A stretch of DNA of 17,924 nucleotides from Thermoplasmata archaeon (GCA_021811925.1 JAKAPY010000005.1:1-17924); one strand, 5' to 3'; positions 4,811 to 14,205 are shown, numbered from the stretch's first letter. The notes: generated by a model not told the origin, from the letters alone. Numbers and translations are program-made.

Positions 4811-6514
4811 ATGGTGAAAACCACAGACTTCAGGTCGCCGGGCTACAAATGGGTCGTTCTTTCGAATACCACAATTGCCATACTTATGGCTTCGATAGAC
4901 ACAAGCATTGTAATCATCTCGCTGCCCTATATACTCCAGAGCGTGCTGCACCACCTCCCCGGTGGCTACGCTTCTCAAAATTCAGCTGCTTATGCAATTG
5001 CAAGCGCCAATTCCTTCATCTATGTCATTTGGTCGCTCATGGGGTACATGCTCATAACGGCCACACTGCTCATGTTCTTCGGGAGAATTGCAGACCTGAA
5101 GGGGCGGGTGAAGATTTACAACACCGGTTTTGCCGTCTTCACAGTGGGCTCACTCCTGGCCGGACTTTCTGGAATAATCATACCTAACGGCTGGATGACC
5201 GAGGGTCTTCAGCTTGTCCTCTTCAGATTCCTTCAGGCTATCGGTGCCGCCATGCTCTGGTCCAATTCCGCAGCTCTGCTGACCGATGCATTTCCTCCCA
5301 ACCAGCGCGGTCTCGCGCTGGGGACGAACATGGTTTCGGGCGTCGGCGGAAGCATGCTCGGCCTCGTTCTAGGCGGTGTTATAACTTCGGTTGCAAGCTG
5401 GAGATATATCTTCTTCATCAATGTTCCAATCGGTGCATTTGCCACCATATGGGCATACGCAAAGCTTCACGAACTGTCAACTCCCGCGAAAAGCGAGTCA
5501 ATAGACGTCCCCGGTGCGGTCCTCTTTTCCTCTTCAATAGCCCTTCTGCTCCTTGGCTCAACGTTCTACACGCTTGGAGGGATGACCGCCGGCACCTCAT
5601 CAGGAGGCAATGCCCTCTACAGCACGTTCCATCCGTATATCGAGTACAGCTACCTGTGCTTCGCAGGGACCGTCGCGATGCTTGCTGCGTTCATAGTGAA
5701 CGAGACGTACTGGGCCAAGTACCCGCTGATGAAGTTCAGCCTTTTCAAAAGCAGAATGTTCAGCACGGGTGTGCTCTCTGCGACCCTTCTTTCGCTCGGG
5801 CGGGGCGGAATGATGTTTCTGCTTGTCTTCTTCCTCGAGGGAGTAAAGGGCCTGAGCGCTTTCAATTCGGGACTCTGGCTCATACCAATGAGCCTCGGCT
5901 TCCTCGCGGCTGGACCGCTGAGTGGCCTAGTCTCGGACAGGATCGGTTATCGTGGTCTCACAACGGCAGGCATGGTACTCTCGGCAGTGGTACTTCTCCT
6001 TCTGAGCGTCATTCCGCAGACTGTATCTGTTGCAGAACTGTCGTCAGTCCTTGCGCTTGCAGGAATCGGCGGGGGCCTTTTCGCATCGCCCAATATAGCA
6101 TCCATCATGAATTCGGTTGAGGCGAAGGACAGGGGTGTCGGGGCCGCAACAAATTCAACGATGCTCAATGTCGCGAGCATGATGGCAATGACGATTGCCT
6201 TCGTGTTCATCGGCACAACTGTGAATGTGTCGCATTTCATAACGCTCTTTGTGGGCACAGTTCATAATCTGCCTGCCTCAGAGGTAAACAGTGCACTCTA
6301 CCAGGCTCAGTGGCTGACGTTCATGGATTCGTTCCATAAGGTCTTCCTTGTTTTTGGCATCATAGTGCTTGCAGGAATAATCCCCTCTGTTCTGAGGCCT
6401 AAGATGAAGAAGGGACCGATTTTGGTAGACACAGGCGAAAGTGCAGTGGAGTTGCTGCCTGAAGCTAAGCAGACGGGAGCAGAAATTCCCGAGGCCGAAA
6501 CCGCCCCCCGCTAA
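4811..6514 (+). CDS. MFS transporter, DHA2 (EmrB/QacA-like) drug exporter family
   Basis: The 567-residue product is a membrane transporter expected to exchange protons for drugs or other toxic compounds. The first helix reads VVLSNTTIAILMASIDTSIVIISLP, a DHA2 hallmark with the membrane-buried aspartate (motif D1-like, LDxTIV type). Motif A is FGRIADLKGRVK in the loop between helices 2 and 3, and motif C-like SGVGGSMLGLVLGGVI precedes SWRYIFFINVPIG, a strong DHA2 signature. Its length and number of hydrophobic segments fit 14 transmembrane helices. The hydrophilic C-tail (about 40 residues) is acidic. The loop around residues 257-270 (GGMTAGTSSGGN) is longer than usual. The substrate cannot be deduced. 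It is not obviously in an operon; purP follows 58 bp downstream with its own TATA-like box. Confidence 0.87.
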   Translation: MVKTTDFRSPGYKWVVLSNTTIAILMASIDTSIVIISLPYILQSVLHHLPGGYASQNSAAYAIASANSFIYVIWSLMGYMLITATLLMFFGRIADLKGRVKIYNTGFAVFTVGSLLAGLSGIIIPNGWMTEGLQLVLFRFLQAIGAAMLWSNSAALLTDAFPPNQRGLALGTNMVSGVGGSMLGLVLGGVITSVASWRYIFFINVPIGAFATIWAYAKLHELSTPAKSESIDVPGAVLFSSSIALLLLGSTFYTLGGMTAGTSSGGNALYSTFHPYIEYSYLCFAGTVAMLAAFIVNETYWAKYPLMKFSLFKSRMFSTGVLSATLLSLGRGGMMFLLVFFLEGVKGLSAFNSGLWLIPMSLGFLAAGPLSGLVSDRIGYRGLTTAGMVLSAVVLLLLSVIPQTVSVAELSSVLALAGIGGGLFASPNIASIMNSVEAKDRGVGAATNSTMLNVASMMAMTIAFVFIGTTVNVSHFITLFVGTVHNLPASEVNSALYQAQWLTFMDSFHKVFLVFGIIVLAGIIPSVLRPKMKKGPILVDTGESAVELLPEAKQTGAEIPEAETAPR

Positions 6515-6536
6515 TGACCGCTGTCTGATGCAACGC

Positions 6537-6543
6537 TTTTATC
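6537..6543 (+). promoter_or_regulatory. TATA-like box of purP
   Basis: TTTTATC lies about 33 bp before the ATG at 6573, in the short gap after the MFS gene. It predicts a separate transcript with a leader of about 8 nt or less. Confidence 0.4.
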
Positions 6544-6572
6544 TGCTCACCTTATTGTGTGTGCTGACAGGG

Positions 6573-7721
6573 ATGATTGAAAGAAGCAGCATTACCGGGA
6601 TTGCCAGGGGGTACGGCAGCAAGGTCACGGTGGGTGTCATCGGATCGCATTCCGCTCTTGATGTCCTGGACGGTGCAAGCCAGGAGGGCTTGCCATCCAT
6701 CACGGTGACTCAGAAGGGTCGCGACGCATCCTATACCAGGTACTTCAGAAAGGTGGATTCTGGTGGCACCAGCCGCGGCGTCGTGGACGGTGTTATGCGG
6801 CTCGACAAATTCTCAGATATCATGAAACCTGGCAACAGGAAAAGCCTGAGGGAAAGGAACACGGTATTCGTGCCCAACAGGTCATTCTCCTCATACTGCA
6901 CTCTGGGGGAAATAGAGGATGTTTTTGACGTCCCCATCTTCGGCTCACGGGCCCTGCTGCGAAGCGAAGAGAGGGAGGAGAAGGACAACTACTACACAAT
7001 GCTGGAGAAGGGAGGGCTGCCGTACCCGCAGCAGATAACTGATCCTTCTGACATAGATTCACTCGTTATTGTAAAGCTGCATCACAAGGTGAAGAAGCTT
7101 GAAAGGGGTTTCTTTACTGCCGCGAGCTTCGAGGAGTACACAAACAAGGCAAGGGAACTGGTAAGGGCGAACGTCATAAGTGAAGAGGATCTCTCCACGG
7201 CCAGGATCGAGAGGTACGTCATTGGTCCAGTATTCAACCTCGATTTCTTCTATTCACCGCTGCAGGAAAAGGGGGAGAAGATAGAACTCCTCGGCATAGA
7301 CTGGAGATTCGAGTCGTCACTCGACGGACACGTGAGGCTGCCTGCAGAACAGCAGCTTTCACTGTCGGGCGAACAGAGAATCCCGGAATACACCGTCGTG
7401 GGACACAACAGCGCGACACTGCGAGAATCACTCCTCGACGGCGCCTTTCAGCTTGCTGAGAAGTACGTTGAAGTTGCAGGCAAAACGCATCCCCCCGGCA
7501 TTATAGGCCCCTTCACACTGCAGACATGCGTTGACAAGGACATGCACTTCTACATCTATGATGTGGCCCCGAGAATAGGGGGCGGAACGAATGTTCATGC
7601 ATGGGTGGGCCACTCGTACGGGAACATGCTCTACAACTGCAACATGAGCACAGGCAGGAGGATTGCACTCGAGCTCGGCAGGGGCGCGAAGGAAGAGAGA
7701 CTTGATGAACTCGTTACCTGA
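6573..7721 (+). CDS. purP: PurP: 5-formaminoimidazole-4-carboxamide ribonucleotide (FAICAR) synthetase
   Basis: PurP is the archaeal ATP-grasp enzyme that formylates AICAR with free formate and ATP to FAICAR, replacing the folate-dependent step of bacterial PurH in purine synthesis. The 382-residue product shows the N-terminal signature IGSHSALDVLDGA, then VPNRSFSSY, PIFGSRALLRSEER, the ATP-grasp lysine region SLVIVKLHH, the YVIGPVFNLDFFYSP strand, GIDWRFESS and the metal/ATP-binding end YDVAPRIGGGTNVHAW. Its length is close to the family (about 340-370). ATG 6573 was chosen because homology starts in its vicinity (IARGYGSKVTVGVIGSHS); the upstream open frame overlaps the MFS gene and reads as junk. 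Archaea may carry PurP paralogues of uncertain activity, so a second copy elsewhere would matter. Confidence 0.9.
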   Translation: MIERSSITGIARGYGSKVTVGVIGSHSALDVLDGASQEGLPSITVTQKGRDASYTRYFRKVDSGGTSRGVVDGVMRLDKFSDIMKPGNRKSLRERNTVFVPNRSFSSYCTLGEIEDVFDVPIFGSRALLRSEEREEKDNYYTMLEKGGLPYPQQITDPSDIDSLVIVKLHHKVKKLERGFFTAASFEEYTNKARELVRANVISEEDLSTARIERYVIGPVFNLDFFYSPLQEKGEKIELLGIDWRFESSLDGHVRLPAEQQLSLSGEQRIPEYTVVGHNSATLRESLLDGAFQLAEKYVEVAGKTHPPGIIGPFTLQTCVDKDMHFYIYDVAPRIGGGTNVHAWVGHSYGNMLYNCNMSTGRRIALELGRGAKEERLDELVT

Positions 7722-7851
7722 AATTCCCATCCTGCACCATAGGGCTGTACGGGTTCAACTCCAGACTCTCCATGGCGCCGCCCGTGCTTCTATTTGTCAC
7801 AAAGATCTGCCACACTTCGATAGCACAGTGCCTTTTTGCTGTTCAACAACC

Positions 7852-7859
7852 TTTATTAA
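7852..7859 (+). promoter_or_regulatory. TATA-like box of the PKD surface protein gene
   Basis: TTTATTAA stands out in the 244-bp gap after purP. Transcription would start near 7883 and give a leader of roughly 80 nt, which is long for this window. The leader carries an inverted repeat and a good ribosome site. Confidence 0.5.
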
Positions 7860-7904
7860 GTGGTACTAGTTAGGCGGAAAAAAGTTGTCTTCGGACCGAG
7901 TTGT

Positions 7905-7939
7905 CACGGCAGTGATTGACTATGTTTGATGACGCCGTG
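7905..7939 (+). repeat. Inverted repeat in the leader of the PKD surface protein gene
   Basis: CACGGC (7905-7910) and GCCGTG (7934-7939) are exact complements, separated by 23 nt. They lie inside the predicted 5' leader and could form a 6-bp hairpin before the ribosome site GGAGG at 7952-7956. The stem is short, so chance is possible. Confidence 0.35.
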
Positions 7940-7965
7940 GCTCAGGTAATTCGGAGGATACACCA

Positions 7966-10900
7966 ATGCAAAAGTGGAAACTGAAAGGAGTGGCGTACAT
8001 GCTTGTCGTCCTGATGATAGCAGCATCAGCGATAGTATTGTTTGCGCCCACGGGCTTAAATGGCCCGGCGAGCAAGTCGACAGCGATCAGCACACAGCCA
8101 GCGGCATCAGGCGGCAACAGCTTCGAGGTCACTCTGCTTGCGAATTCGGCAGGCTTAACTTATGTTCCATCCAACGCCAACGTCACACTCACGAATACAC
8201 ATAACCCTTCAATAAGCTACAAGCTCAACTATTCGACAATCTATTCCATAACAGGTGTGCCAAACGGAAAGCTCGTGCCTGGATACTATAAGGTATCAGC
8301 CAGTGCGCCGGGCTACTTCAGCGGAACTCTGCCTCTGCCGGTGGCTTTCAACAACACGGCTCCCGTCACAACACCAAACCTCGTGCTTTACAAAATTGAC
8401 AACACCACCGCCAGTATGCACAGCGTCACTGTCACCGTAACAGGGCAGGGATACTCAACCGGCATACCAGGCGCGCTTGTTCAGTTCATAGAGACGACCT
8501 GGGCAAACGGCTCTGCAGTGAGCACCTCGCTGGGAGAATACAACCAGACCGTCGCCTCGGGTACAACGAATTCCACGGGGCAGGTGACACTCAAGATAAG
8601 CAGCCTCTATGATTACCAGATGGTTGCTTCGGTCAACAATTCAGTCTCGGGGCTCACATCCTACTTTGCACCTCTTTCAGTTGCGGTCCCAGGATCATCC
8701 ATACCCTCGGCAATTGCAGCTCCACTTCCGCTTGCCTTTACACTTGGTGGCGTGGTTAGCACAAGCAGCGGCCAGCACGCAACAAATGTGGTGGCGTACC
8801 TGCTCAGCTTCGCGTCACCGTCCGTGCCCATACAGCTTCGTTTCTTCCAGGCTTCGGTAACCGCATACGTCTACAACTTCTTTGTCGCGAACGGCACATA
8901 TGTCCTTGCAGTGAACTCTACAGGCGAGGGCTCATACCTTACGGACGTGACCGTGTCCGGCAGCACAACCCAGAACGTGCAGCTGTCGCCAAAAATAGTC
9001 AGCGGCTCACCATTGTCCACAACGGCAATATCATACGCAGCGGGAACGCCCAACTGGAATTACCTCAACATAAGCTACACTCAGTCACTTGATGCGGGCT
9101 CAAGCATTCAGGGGCTGCCTTACTCATACGTTCCCTCAGTGGCAATGCAGCTTGCACTTGCCTTCAACGGCGGCTACCCTGCCGTGAACTCCTCCACACT
9201 CACATCAGCCCAGGCGGCAGTGAATGCGCTTGGACCGGAGTATGTCACAACATACAACCTGCTCAGCGTCAACTCGACAAACTACATAGGCGCTAACAGC
9301 TACGCTTCCACCTTCACAGGCGTGAAGGCAGGCGCCATCACAGCGACCTCTTCCTACTACTACAACATCACAGACTCTTATCACACAATTTCCAATGTGG
9401 CAGCCAACGGGACAGCTTACAGCATTGTCCTCATGGCCAACTACAACACATCGGAGATGCAGTACCTCTACACGCTCACGGTTCCGTCAGGCTTCCAGCT
9501 TTCAAGCAACAGCAGCAGCGGGCCATTCGGTCCTGTAACTGTCCTCGGTCACACGACGATAACCATATACGGCACCACAACAGGCTACGGCCAGGCGACC
9601 GTTTCAATGTCGATCAAGGTCGGAGCGACACCTGTTTTGAAAGCCGCAGTCGTCACGGGGACCTACGCATTTGCCTATTCCAAGAGCGGCACAGTCCAGT
9701 ATTTCATTGTCAGGGCGGGGATGTCGATCAACTACACCGCCCAGGGCTCATACGACCCGGCGGGCGGCCCGCTCCTCTATTCCTGGCACTGGAACAACTT
9801 GTCCTCGGCCTCATCCTATACAAACAACACCTACCAGACGGTTGTCAACCACAAATACTCCAACTTCACCACACCCGGCCAGTACATGTATGTGACACTT
9901 TCCGCAGTCTCGGTTACGGGCCACTCATCGAACACCACAATCAGGGTAAGGGTGGCAAATGACACTACGCTTTCCGCCAAGATAACTGCCGTCGGAAAAA
10001 CGATCTACTCCGGCAGGCTATATGCGAACCAGAGCACGCCGATCACAGTGAACGGTCTTGGCTCCAGGGCATCTATAAGCCCGAACGACAACCAGGGAAC
10101 AGTGGTTTCATACAACTTCAGCTGGGGAGACGGTGTGAAGAACTACACTGTCTTCAGCTACACAGCGTCTAACCTGAATGTGTCGCACTCATACTACGCC
10201 CCGGGCAACTATACAATGCTTCTGACGGTGACGGATGAAGTAGGCTTCACATCCAGCACCTCGATAACGGTGCAGGTCAACAAGACGCTCAAACCAATAG
10301 TATCATTCCTTGTCTACAACAGCCATTGGAAGTCCGCAAGCGGCATTGTCAAGGAGAATACGACCGTCCACTTCAACGCGTCGTCCACAAGCGACCCCAA
10401 CTTCCCTGTCTCAAGCCTTATCTTCCAGTGGAATTTCGGTGACGCACACAACACGACAAATACAACCACAATCGGAAACCCGCTCTACGGCAGGTACCAG
10501 AACATTACTGGCGTTGCAGGGACAAATGTCTCGCATGTCTACACATACATAAGCAGCACGCCGCTCACTGTCAAGCTGACAGTCGTAGACCCTGCAGGCA
10601 ACAGGGCAACATACTCCTACAACCTGACAGTTTCATCCCAGCCCAGGCCCGACCTGAGGATAATCAACATATCGTTCGGCCCCAAGGTCTTCACCCAGAG
10701 CTCGTCCGGCACAATCAACGTAACAATGATCAACATCGGAAGCTCCAATGCGACGCTTGCAAAGATTACGCTTGTTGCGGTCAACGCCCAGAGCGGCAAC
10801 AAGGTGACCATTGGCACAATAACGACATTCTACAACTCCACGCAGAAGAATGTGGTCAGCTCGATCGCCCCCAACGAGACTGTGTTCGGCATAATACAAT

Positions 10901-11145
10901 GGGCGCCCCCGAGCTTCGGCAACTTCACAGTACAGGCAACAAGCAATGCCGCAAACCAGATACAGTCCAGTGACAACACATTCAGTCAGCCCATTTCAAT
11001 AAACCAGTCACAGCTCCAGGTGTATGCGCTCTATATCGGCATTGTAGTGATCATAGTTGCGATAGTTGCTGTCATAGCACTGCGCAGAAGGATGCCGAGA
11101 AGGAAAGGCTACGAGAAGGGCCAGCCGCCGAAGAAGGGCAAGTAG
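7966..11145 (+). CDS. Large secreted, membrane-anchored surface protein with PKD and CARDB-like domains
   Basis: The 1059-residue protein begins with a signal or anchor sequence (MQKWKLKGVAYMLVVLMIAA) and ends with a transmembrane helix (about residues 1018-1040) and the basic tail RRRMPRRKGYEKG, so nearly all of it should be outside the cell. Residues about 45-140 look like a carboxypeptidase-regulatory beta-sandwich. Residues about 585-890 hold three PKD-type domains, marked by LLYSWHWNN, SYNFSWGDG with NYTMLLTVTDEVG, and FQWNFGDA with VKLTVVDPAG. Residues about 893-1015 resemble a CARDB domain (RPDLRIINISF, NVTMINIGSSNATL). It is very rich in S, T, N, Y and N-glycosylation sequons, and almost free of cysteine. 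No catalytic motif is seen. A role in the S-layer, adhesion or as a binding protein is inferred. ATG 7966 has a GGAGG site 9 nt upstream. Confidence 0.85.
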   Translation: MQKWKLKGVAYMLVVLMIAASAIVLFAPTGLNGPASKSTAISTQPAASGGNSFEVTLLANSAGLTYVPSNANVTLTNTHNPSISYKLNYSTIYSITGVPNGKLVPGYYKVSASAPGYFSGTLPLPVAFNNTAPVTTPNLVLYKIDNTTASMHSVTVTVTGQGYSTGIPGALVQFIETTWANGSAVSTSLGEYNQTVASGTTNSTGQVTLKISSLYDYQMVASVNNSVSGLTSYFAPLSVAVPGSSIPSAIAAPLPLAFTLGGVVSTSSGQHATNVVAYLLSFASPSVPIQLRFFQASVTAYVYNFFVANGTYVLAVNSTGEGSYLTDVTVSGSTTQNVQLSPKIVSGSPLSTTAISYAAGTPNWNYLNISYTQSLDAGSSIQGLPYSYVPSVAMQLALAFNGGYPAVNSSTLTSAQAAVNALGPEYVTTYNLLSVNSTNYIGANSYASTFTGVKAGAITATSSYYYNITDSYHTISNVAANGTAYSIVLMANYNTSEMQYLYTLTVPSGFQLSSNSSSGPFGPVTVLGHTTITIYGTTTGYGQATVSMSIKVGATPVLKAAVVTGTYAFAYSKSGTVQYFIVRAGMSINYTAQGSYDPAGGPLLYSWHWNNLSSASSYTNNTYQTVVNHKYSNFTTPGQYMYVTLSAVSVTGHSSNTTIRVRVANDTTLSAKITAVGKTIYSGRLYANQSTPITVNGLGSRASISPNDNQGTVVSYNFSWGDGVKNYTVFSYTASNLNVSHSYYAPGNYTMLLTVTDEVGFTSSTSITVQVNKTLKPIVSFLVYNSHWKSASGIVKENTTVHFNASSTSDPNFPVSSLIFQWNFGDAHNTTNTTTIGNPLYGRYQNITGVAGTNVSHVYTYISSTPLTVKLTVVDPAGNRATYSYNLTVSSQPRPDLRIINISFGPKVFTQSSSGTINVTMINIGSSNATLAKITLVAVNAQSGNKVTIGTITTFYNSTQKNVVSSIAPNETVFGIIQWAPPSFGNFTVQATSNAANQIQSSDNTFSQPISINQSQLQVYALYIGIVVIIVAIVAVIALRRRMPRRKGYEKGQPPKKGK

Positions 11146-11199
11146 AGCCGCCAGTCCGCAAACCTCTTAACAAATTCCTTCCACTTTGTTTATTTCCGC

Positions 11200-12885
11200 C
11201 TACATCGACTTTGGTGCCTCGATCCCGAGGCAGCCAAGGGTGTTTTCAAGGACTATCCTTGCAGCATTGACAAGCGAGAGCCTTGCAGGGAGCCTGTTTT
11301 CAGGCGCCTTCAGCACCGGCACAACCCTGTAGAACTGGTTGAACTCAGACGCAGTCTGCTGCGCATATGCGGCAACCTTGTGCACGGCGAGCGTCCTCGA
11401 CACCTCCCTGAGAACCGAAGGGAAGAGCGCGAGCTGCCTCGCCAGCCTGAGCTCATTCTCCTCCTCGTACGAAGGTTCGACCGCAGTCCATTCTCCCGCT
11501 TTGTCGAGTATGCTGCATGCCCGTGCGTGCGAGTACTGGACGAACGGTGCGCTGCTCCCCTCGAAATTGAGCGCCTCGTCCCACTTGAATACAAGTTTCT
11601 TTTCGGGCTGGAGCCTGACTATGTTGTACCTGACAGCACCAACGCCGACAGCCGAAGCAATCCGATCCACCTGCTCTGCGGGCATGTCGGATCTTCTCTT
11701 TAGCACTTCATCCCTGGCGCGCGCCTTTGCCTCTGTGACAACATCGTCAACCATGACACCTACTCCGTGCCTGGTGGACATCCTTCCCTCAACAAGCGAG
11801 ACGAACGAGTGGAAGAGGAAGTCTATCCTCTTGGCCTCCCCAAGAAGCTCGAGCGTCCTGATCAGGAATTTCATGCCGAGCTTCTGGTCCTCTCCAAGGA
11901 CATCCACAAGGTGCCCGTATCTCGACAGCTTGTCCATGTGATAAGCCAAATCCCTCGTTGTGTAGAGGCTCGTTCCGTCGGATCTCGTGAAGTAGAACCT
12001 GTCCGCCTCCTCCTCCCCGCCGAATGGTATGAACCAGGCTCCCTTTTCCTCCCCCGCCTCCGGAAGCTGCCTAAGCCTGTCAATCACCCTCCTCACGCTT
12101 CCGTCCTTGATGAGATCGCTTTCAAACGAGAATTTGTCATGGATCACATTTATGCTCTGCAGGCTCTCCCTGATTCCGCCGAGCACAAGCTCTGCTGCCT
12201 TCCTTGTTTCATTCAGCAGCGCCGTGTCGCCGCCCTCAAGCCTCTGCTGCAGATCCTTCACCTCCGCTGCGGCGCTCTCGTCCTTTTCAAGCATCTCGTT
12301 TGCCTTGACGTAGTATTGCAGCAGTTCATGGTCGGCCTTACCGCTGGGCATTGCCCTCATCAGCTTCCTGAGACCCCAGTAAAGGACAACTACCTGCTTT
12401 CCAACGTCATTGACATAATATTCCGACGACACGGCGACACCGGCCTGCCGCATGCAGCGCACAAGCGTGTCTCCGATGACTGCATTCCTTGTCCTCCCGA
12501 TGTGCATTGGACCTGTGGGGTTGATGGATGTGTGTTCGACCAGAACAGTCGTCTCGCCGGCGTCCGTCCTTCCATACTCCCCTCTCATACCGTTGACAGC
12601 CTTCACTGTCTCGCAAGCCAGCAGCTCGGGCTCCGCATCTATGTTCACATAACCGCCTGTTGCCCTGACTCGTATGATGCCCGACTGGGCCCCGGCTGAA
12701 AGGGATGATGCGATATCTGCCGGACTCTTCCCGATTTTCTTTGCAAGCTGGAAGCAGGGGTAGCTGAAGTCGGCTATGTCCCCGCCTGTCTCGAGCTGCA
12801 AGCTCTCATCCACCCCGTATTCCTCGGCCAGCCTCCGCATCACGTGGTCGGATGCAGCAATTCTGAAGGGCTCGAAAGGATCCAT
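11200..12885 (-). CDS. argS: Arginyl-tRNA synthetase
   Basis: ArgRS charges tRNA-Arg with arginine in the cytoplasm. The ~561-residue product has the N-terminal Add-1-like domain (YPCFQLAKKIGKSPADIA), the class I HIGH motif as HIGR in NPTGPMHIGRTRNAVIGD (about residues 122-139), the YVNDVGKQ segment and FYFTRSDGTSLYTTRDLAYH. The second signature region is VSLVEGRMSTRHGVGV, where the classical KMSKS is replaced, as in most ArgRS. The DALR-type anticodon-binding end has YSHARACSIL and QFYRVVPVL. ATG 12885 begins two bases after the aRF1 stop codon; TTG 12891, overlapping that stop, is the alternative. The gene is therefore transcribed and probably translationally coupled with aRF1. It is convergent with the surface protein gene, 54 bp away. 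Confidence 0.95.
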   Translation of the reverse strand: MDPFEPFRIAASDHVMRRLAEEYGVDESLQLETGGDIADFSYPCFQLAKKIGKSPADIASSLSAGAQSGIIRVRATGGYVNIDAEPELLACETVKAVNGMRGEYGRTDAGETTVLVEHTSINPTGPMHIGRTRNAVIGDTLVRCMRQAGVAVSSEYYVNDVGKQVVVLYWGLRKLMRAMPSGKADHELLQYYVKANEMLEKDESAAAEVKDLQQRLEGGDTALLNETRKAAELVLGGIRESLQSINVIHDKFSFESDLIKDGSVRRVIDRLRQLPEAGEEKGAWFIPFGGEEEADRFYFTRSDGTSLYTTRDLAYHMDKLSRYGHLVDVLGEDQKLGMKFLIRTLELLGEAKRIDFLFHSFVSLVEGRMSTRHGVGVMVDDVVTEAKARARDEVLKRRSDMPAEQVDRIASAVGVGAVRYNIVRLQPEKKLVFKWDEALNFEGSSAPFVQYSHARACSILDKAGEWTAVEPSYEEENELRLARQLALFPSVLREVSRTLAVHKVAAYAQQTASEFNQFYRVVPVLKAPENRLPARLSLVNAARIVLENTLGCLGIEAPKSM

Positions 12886-12887
12886 CT

Positions 12888-14120
12888 TCAAATTCCCGTC
12901 CTGTACCTGAGAACGGCTGCAAGTCCGCCGAATGCGTTAAGCAGCATCTTTCCCTCTTCGGATGCGGCTGATATAAGCTGTATCTCCGTGCCCATCCTGT
13001 CAGCTATTTCGAACATCTCATCCACCAGGTCCTTTTCGGATGTTATCTGCATCTGCCCGCCGCAGTTTGAACAGGCCGGAGTCACTGCTTCCTGATCTGA
13101 CTGTATTTCCTTCTGCACATTGCCGCAGCTGTTGCATGTGAACTCCCTCTCCATCTTCTTGAGCCCCTCGCTGACAAGCAGCAGTGAAACAGCCCCCATA
13201 TCCAGCGCATGTTTCACTTCTTTTATGCCGTAGGTGGCGAGGCCGTCGTCCGGCTTCCTTATCTCAGACATGAACCTGTCCAACAGCGCCTTCTGTTTCA
13301 TTATGTCCAGGTCCTTGAGCCTGTCCTTTGCCTTGTCCACAAGCTCCCTAAGCCCGTACTCGTCGGTGTAGCCCGTGTCGAAAGTGTCTACCACTTTCTT
13401 CTGCAGCTCGTAGTGGAGGTAGCTTTCCTTGTAGAAGAAGTCCTTCGTGCTCCCCGGGCCGCCGAGGAGTATGCCGCTCAGCCCCTTTTCCCCGAGGAAT
13501 ATGGTGTTGCACGTCTCCGCAACCTGCTTGAAGTACTCGTTTGCTGCAATCTCGATGAGCCTCTCGAAACGGAGCGACGACTGCCCGCCCATCCTGTGCT
13601 TGCTTGGGACAAGAGACTGCATGTTCTTTACAACCTGAATCGCCTTTCCCTTTAGGAAGCCGATGGTTGCCTCCTTCCTGTCTATCACAAGCAGCCCGTA
13701 GATGTCCCTCTCCTCCAGCATCGACTGGAGGGGCTCCAGGTAAAACGATGAATCGCACCTGTAGAGGAAGGTGCCTATTGGCTCGGGCGGCTCTAGCACA
13801 TGCTGCACCATTGTCGTCTGGTCCCCGTTCTTGGGTATTGTCCCCACAAAGAACACTATGCCGTGCTCGGGCGCGAGCATCTTGTAGAACTTCAGTCTGG
13901 AGAGTATTGAGCTTATCGCCGACTGGACATTCTTCCTTGTGGTGGAAGACTTTATGTTCGAAGACTGCGACTGCTCCTCCCTCAGGTAGTTGGCCACGTC
14001 AGAAATCATCTTGCCCGTGGGGACGTAAAGGGAGATTAGCTCAGTCCCTCTCCCCTGGTAGGAGGAGATGCGCTCGATCTCCCTCTTGAAGTCATAACGC
14101 TGTTTTTCTGTTATTTCCAT
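12888..14120 (-). CDS. prf1: Peptide chain release factor subunit 1 (aRF1)
   Basis: aRF1 recognises all three stop codons in the ribosomal A site and releases the finished protein. The ~410-residue product has the N-domain motif NIKS (residues 55-58, in SSNIKSSTTRKNV), the YxCxxxF motif as YRCDSSF (120-126), and the catalytic GGQ (178-180, in KHRMGGQSSLRFERLIE). The C-domain carries a zinc-ribbon mini-domain with CNSC and CSNC pairs (about residues 330-355), seen in archaeal aRF1. ATG 14120 was chosen because a TATA-like ATTAAAAA sits about 24 bp upstream, fitting a leaderless mRNA; ATG 14126 and GTG 14129 are possible. It is the first gene of the aRF1-argS operon. Confidence 0.95.
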   Translation of the reverse strand: MEITEKQRYDFKREIERISSYQGRGTELISLYVPTGKMISDVANYLREEQSQSSNIKSSTTRKNVQSAISSILSRLKFYKMLAPEHGIVFFVGTIPKNGDQTTMVQHVLEPPEPIGTFLYRCDSSFYLEPLQSMLEERDIYGLLVIDRKEATIGFLKGKAIQVVKNMQSLVPSKHRMGGQSSLRFERLIEIAANEYFKQVAETCNTIFLGEKGLSGILLGGPGSTKDFFYKESYLHYELQKKVVDTFDTGYTDEYGLRELVDKAKDRLKDLDIMKQKALLDRFMSEIRKPDDGLATYGIKEVKHALDMGAVSLLLVSEGLKKMEREFTCNSCGNVQKEIQSDQEAVTPACSNCGGQMQITSEKDLVDEMFEIADRMGTEIQLISAASEEGKMLLNAFGGLAAVLRYRTGI

Positions 14121-14135
14121 GAACATCACATTGAT

Positions 14136-14158
14136 TGATTTTTAATACTAAAATAATC
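14136..14158. promoter_or_regulatory. Shared divergent promoter region of aRF1-argS and pyrH
   Basis: This A+T-rich block lies between the divergent starts at 14120 and 14206. On the minus strand TAGTATTAAAAATC serves as TATA for aRF1, centred about 24 bp before its ATG. On the plus strand CTAAAATAATC (14148-14158) could be the TATA of pyrH, giving a leader of about 25 nt. The two elements overlap by a few bases, so initiation in both directions may compete. Confidence 0.5.
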
Positions 14159-14205
14159 TCTCCCTTTGATGGAATCACCAAAGATTTCAAAAAGCAGGTT
14201 GTCAA

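Noticed and set aside
4675..5187. Plus-strand open frame of 170 codons overlapping the MFS gene start
   Set aside because: It is out of frame with the clear transporter and low in protein-like character.
8100..11010. Possible internal tandem repeats in the surface protein gene
   Set aside because: The similarity comes from biased Ser/Thr/Asn codons and the PKD fold; no exact DNA repeat units were seen.
11767..12699. Long plus-strand open frame (310 codons) opposite argS
   Set aside because: It mirrors the codon pattern of argS, which has all expected motifs; its translation is His/Cys/Pro-rich and unrelated to any family I know.
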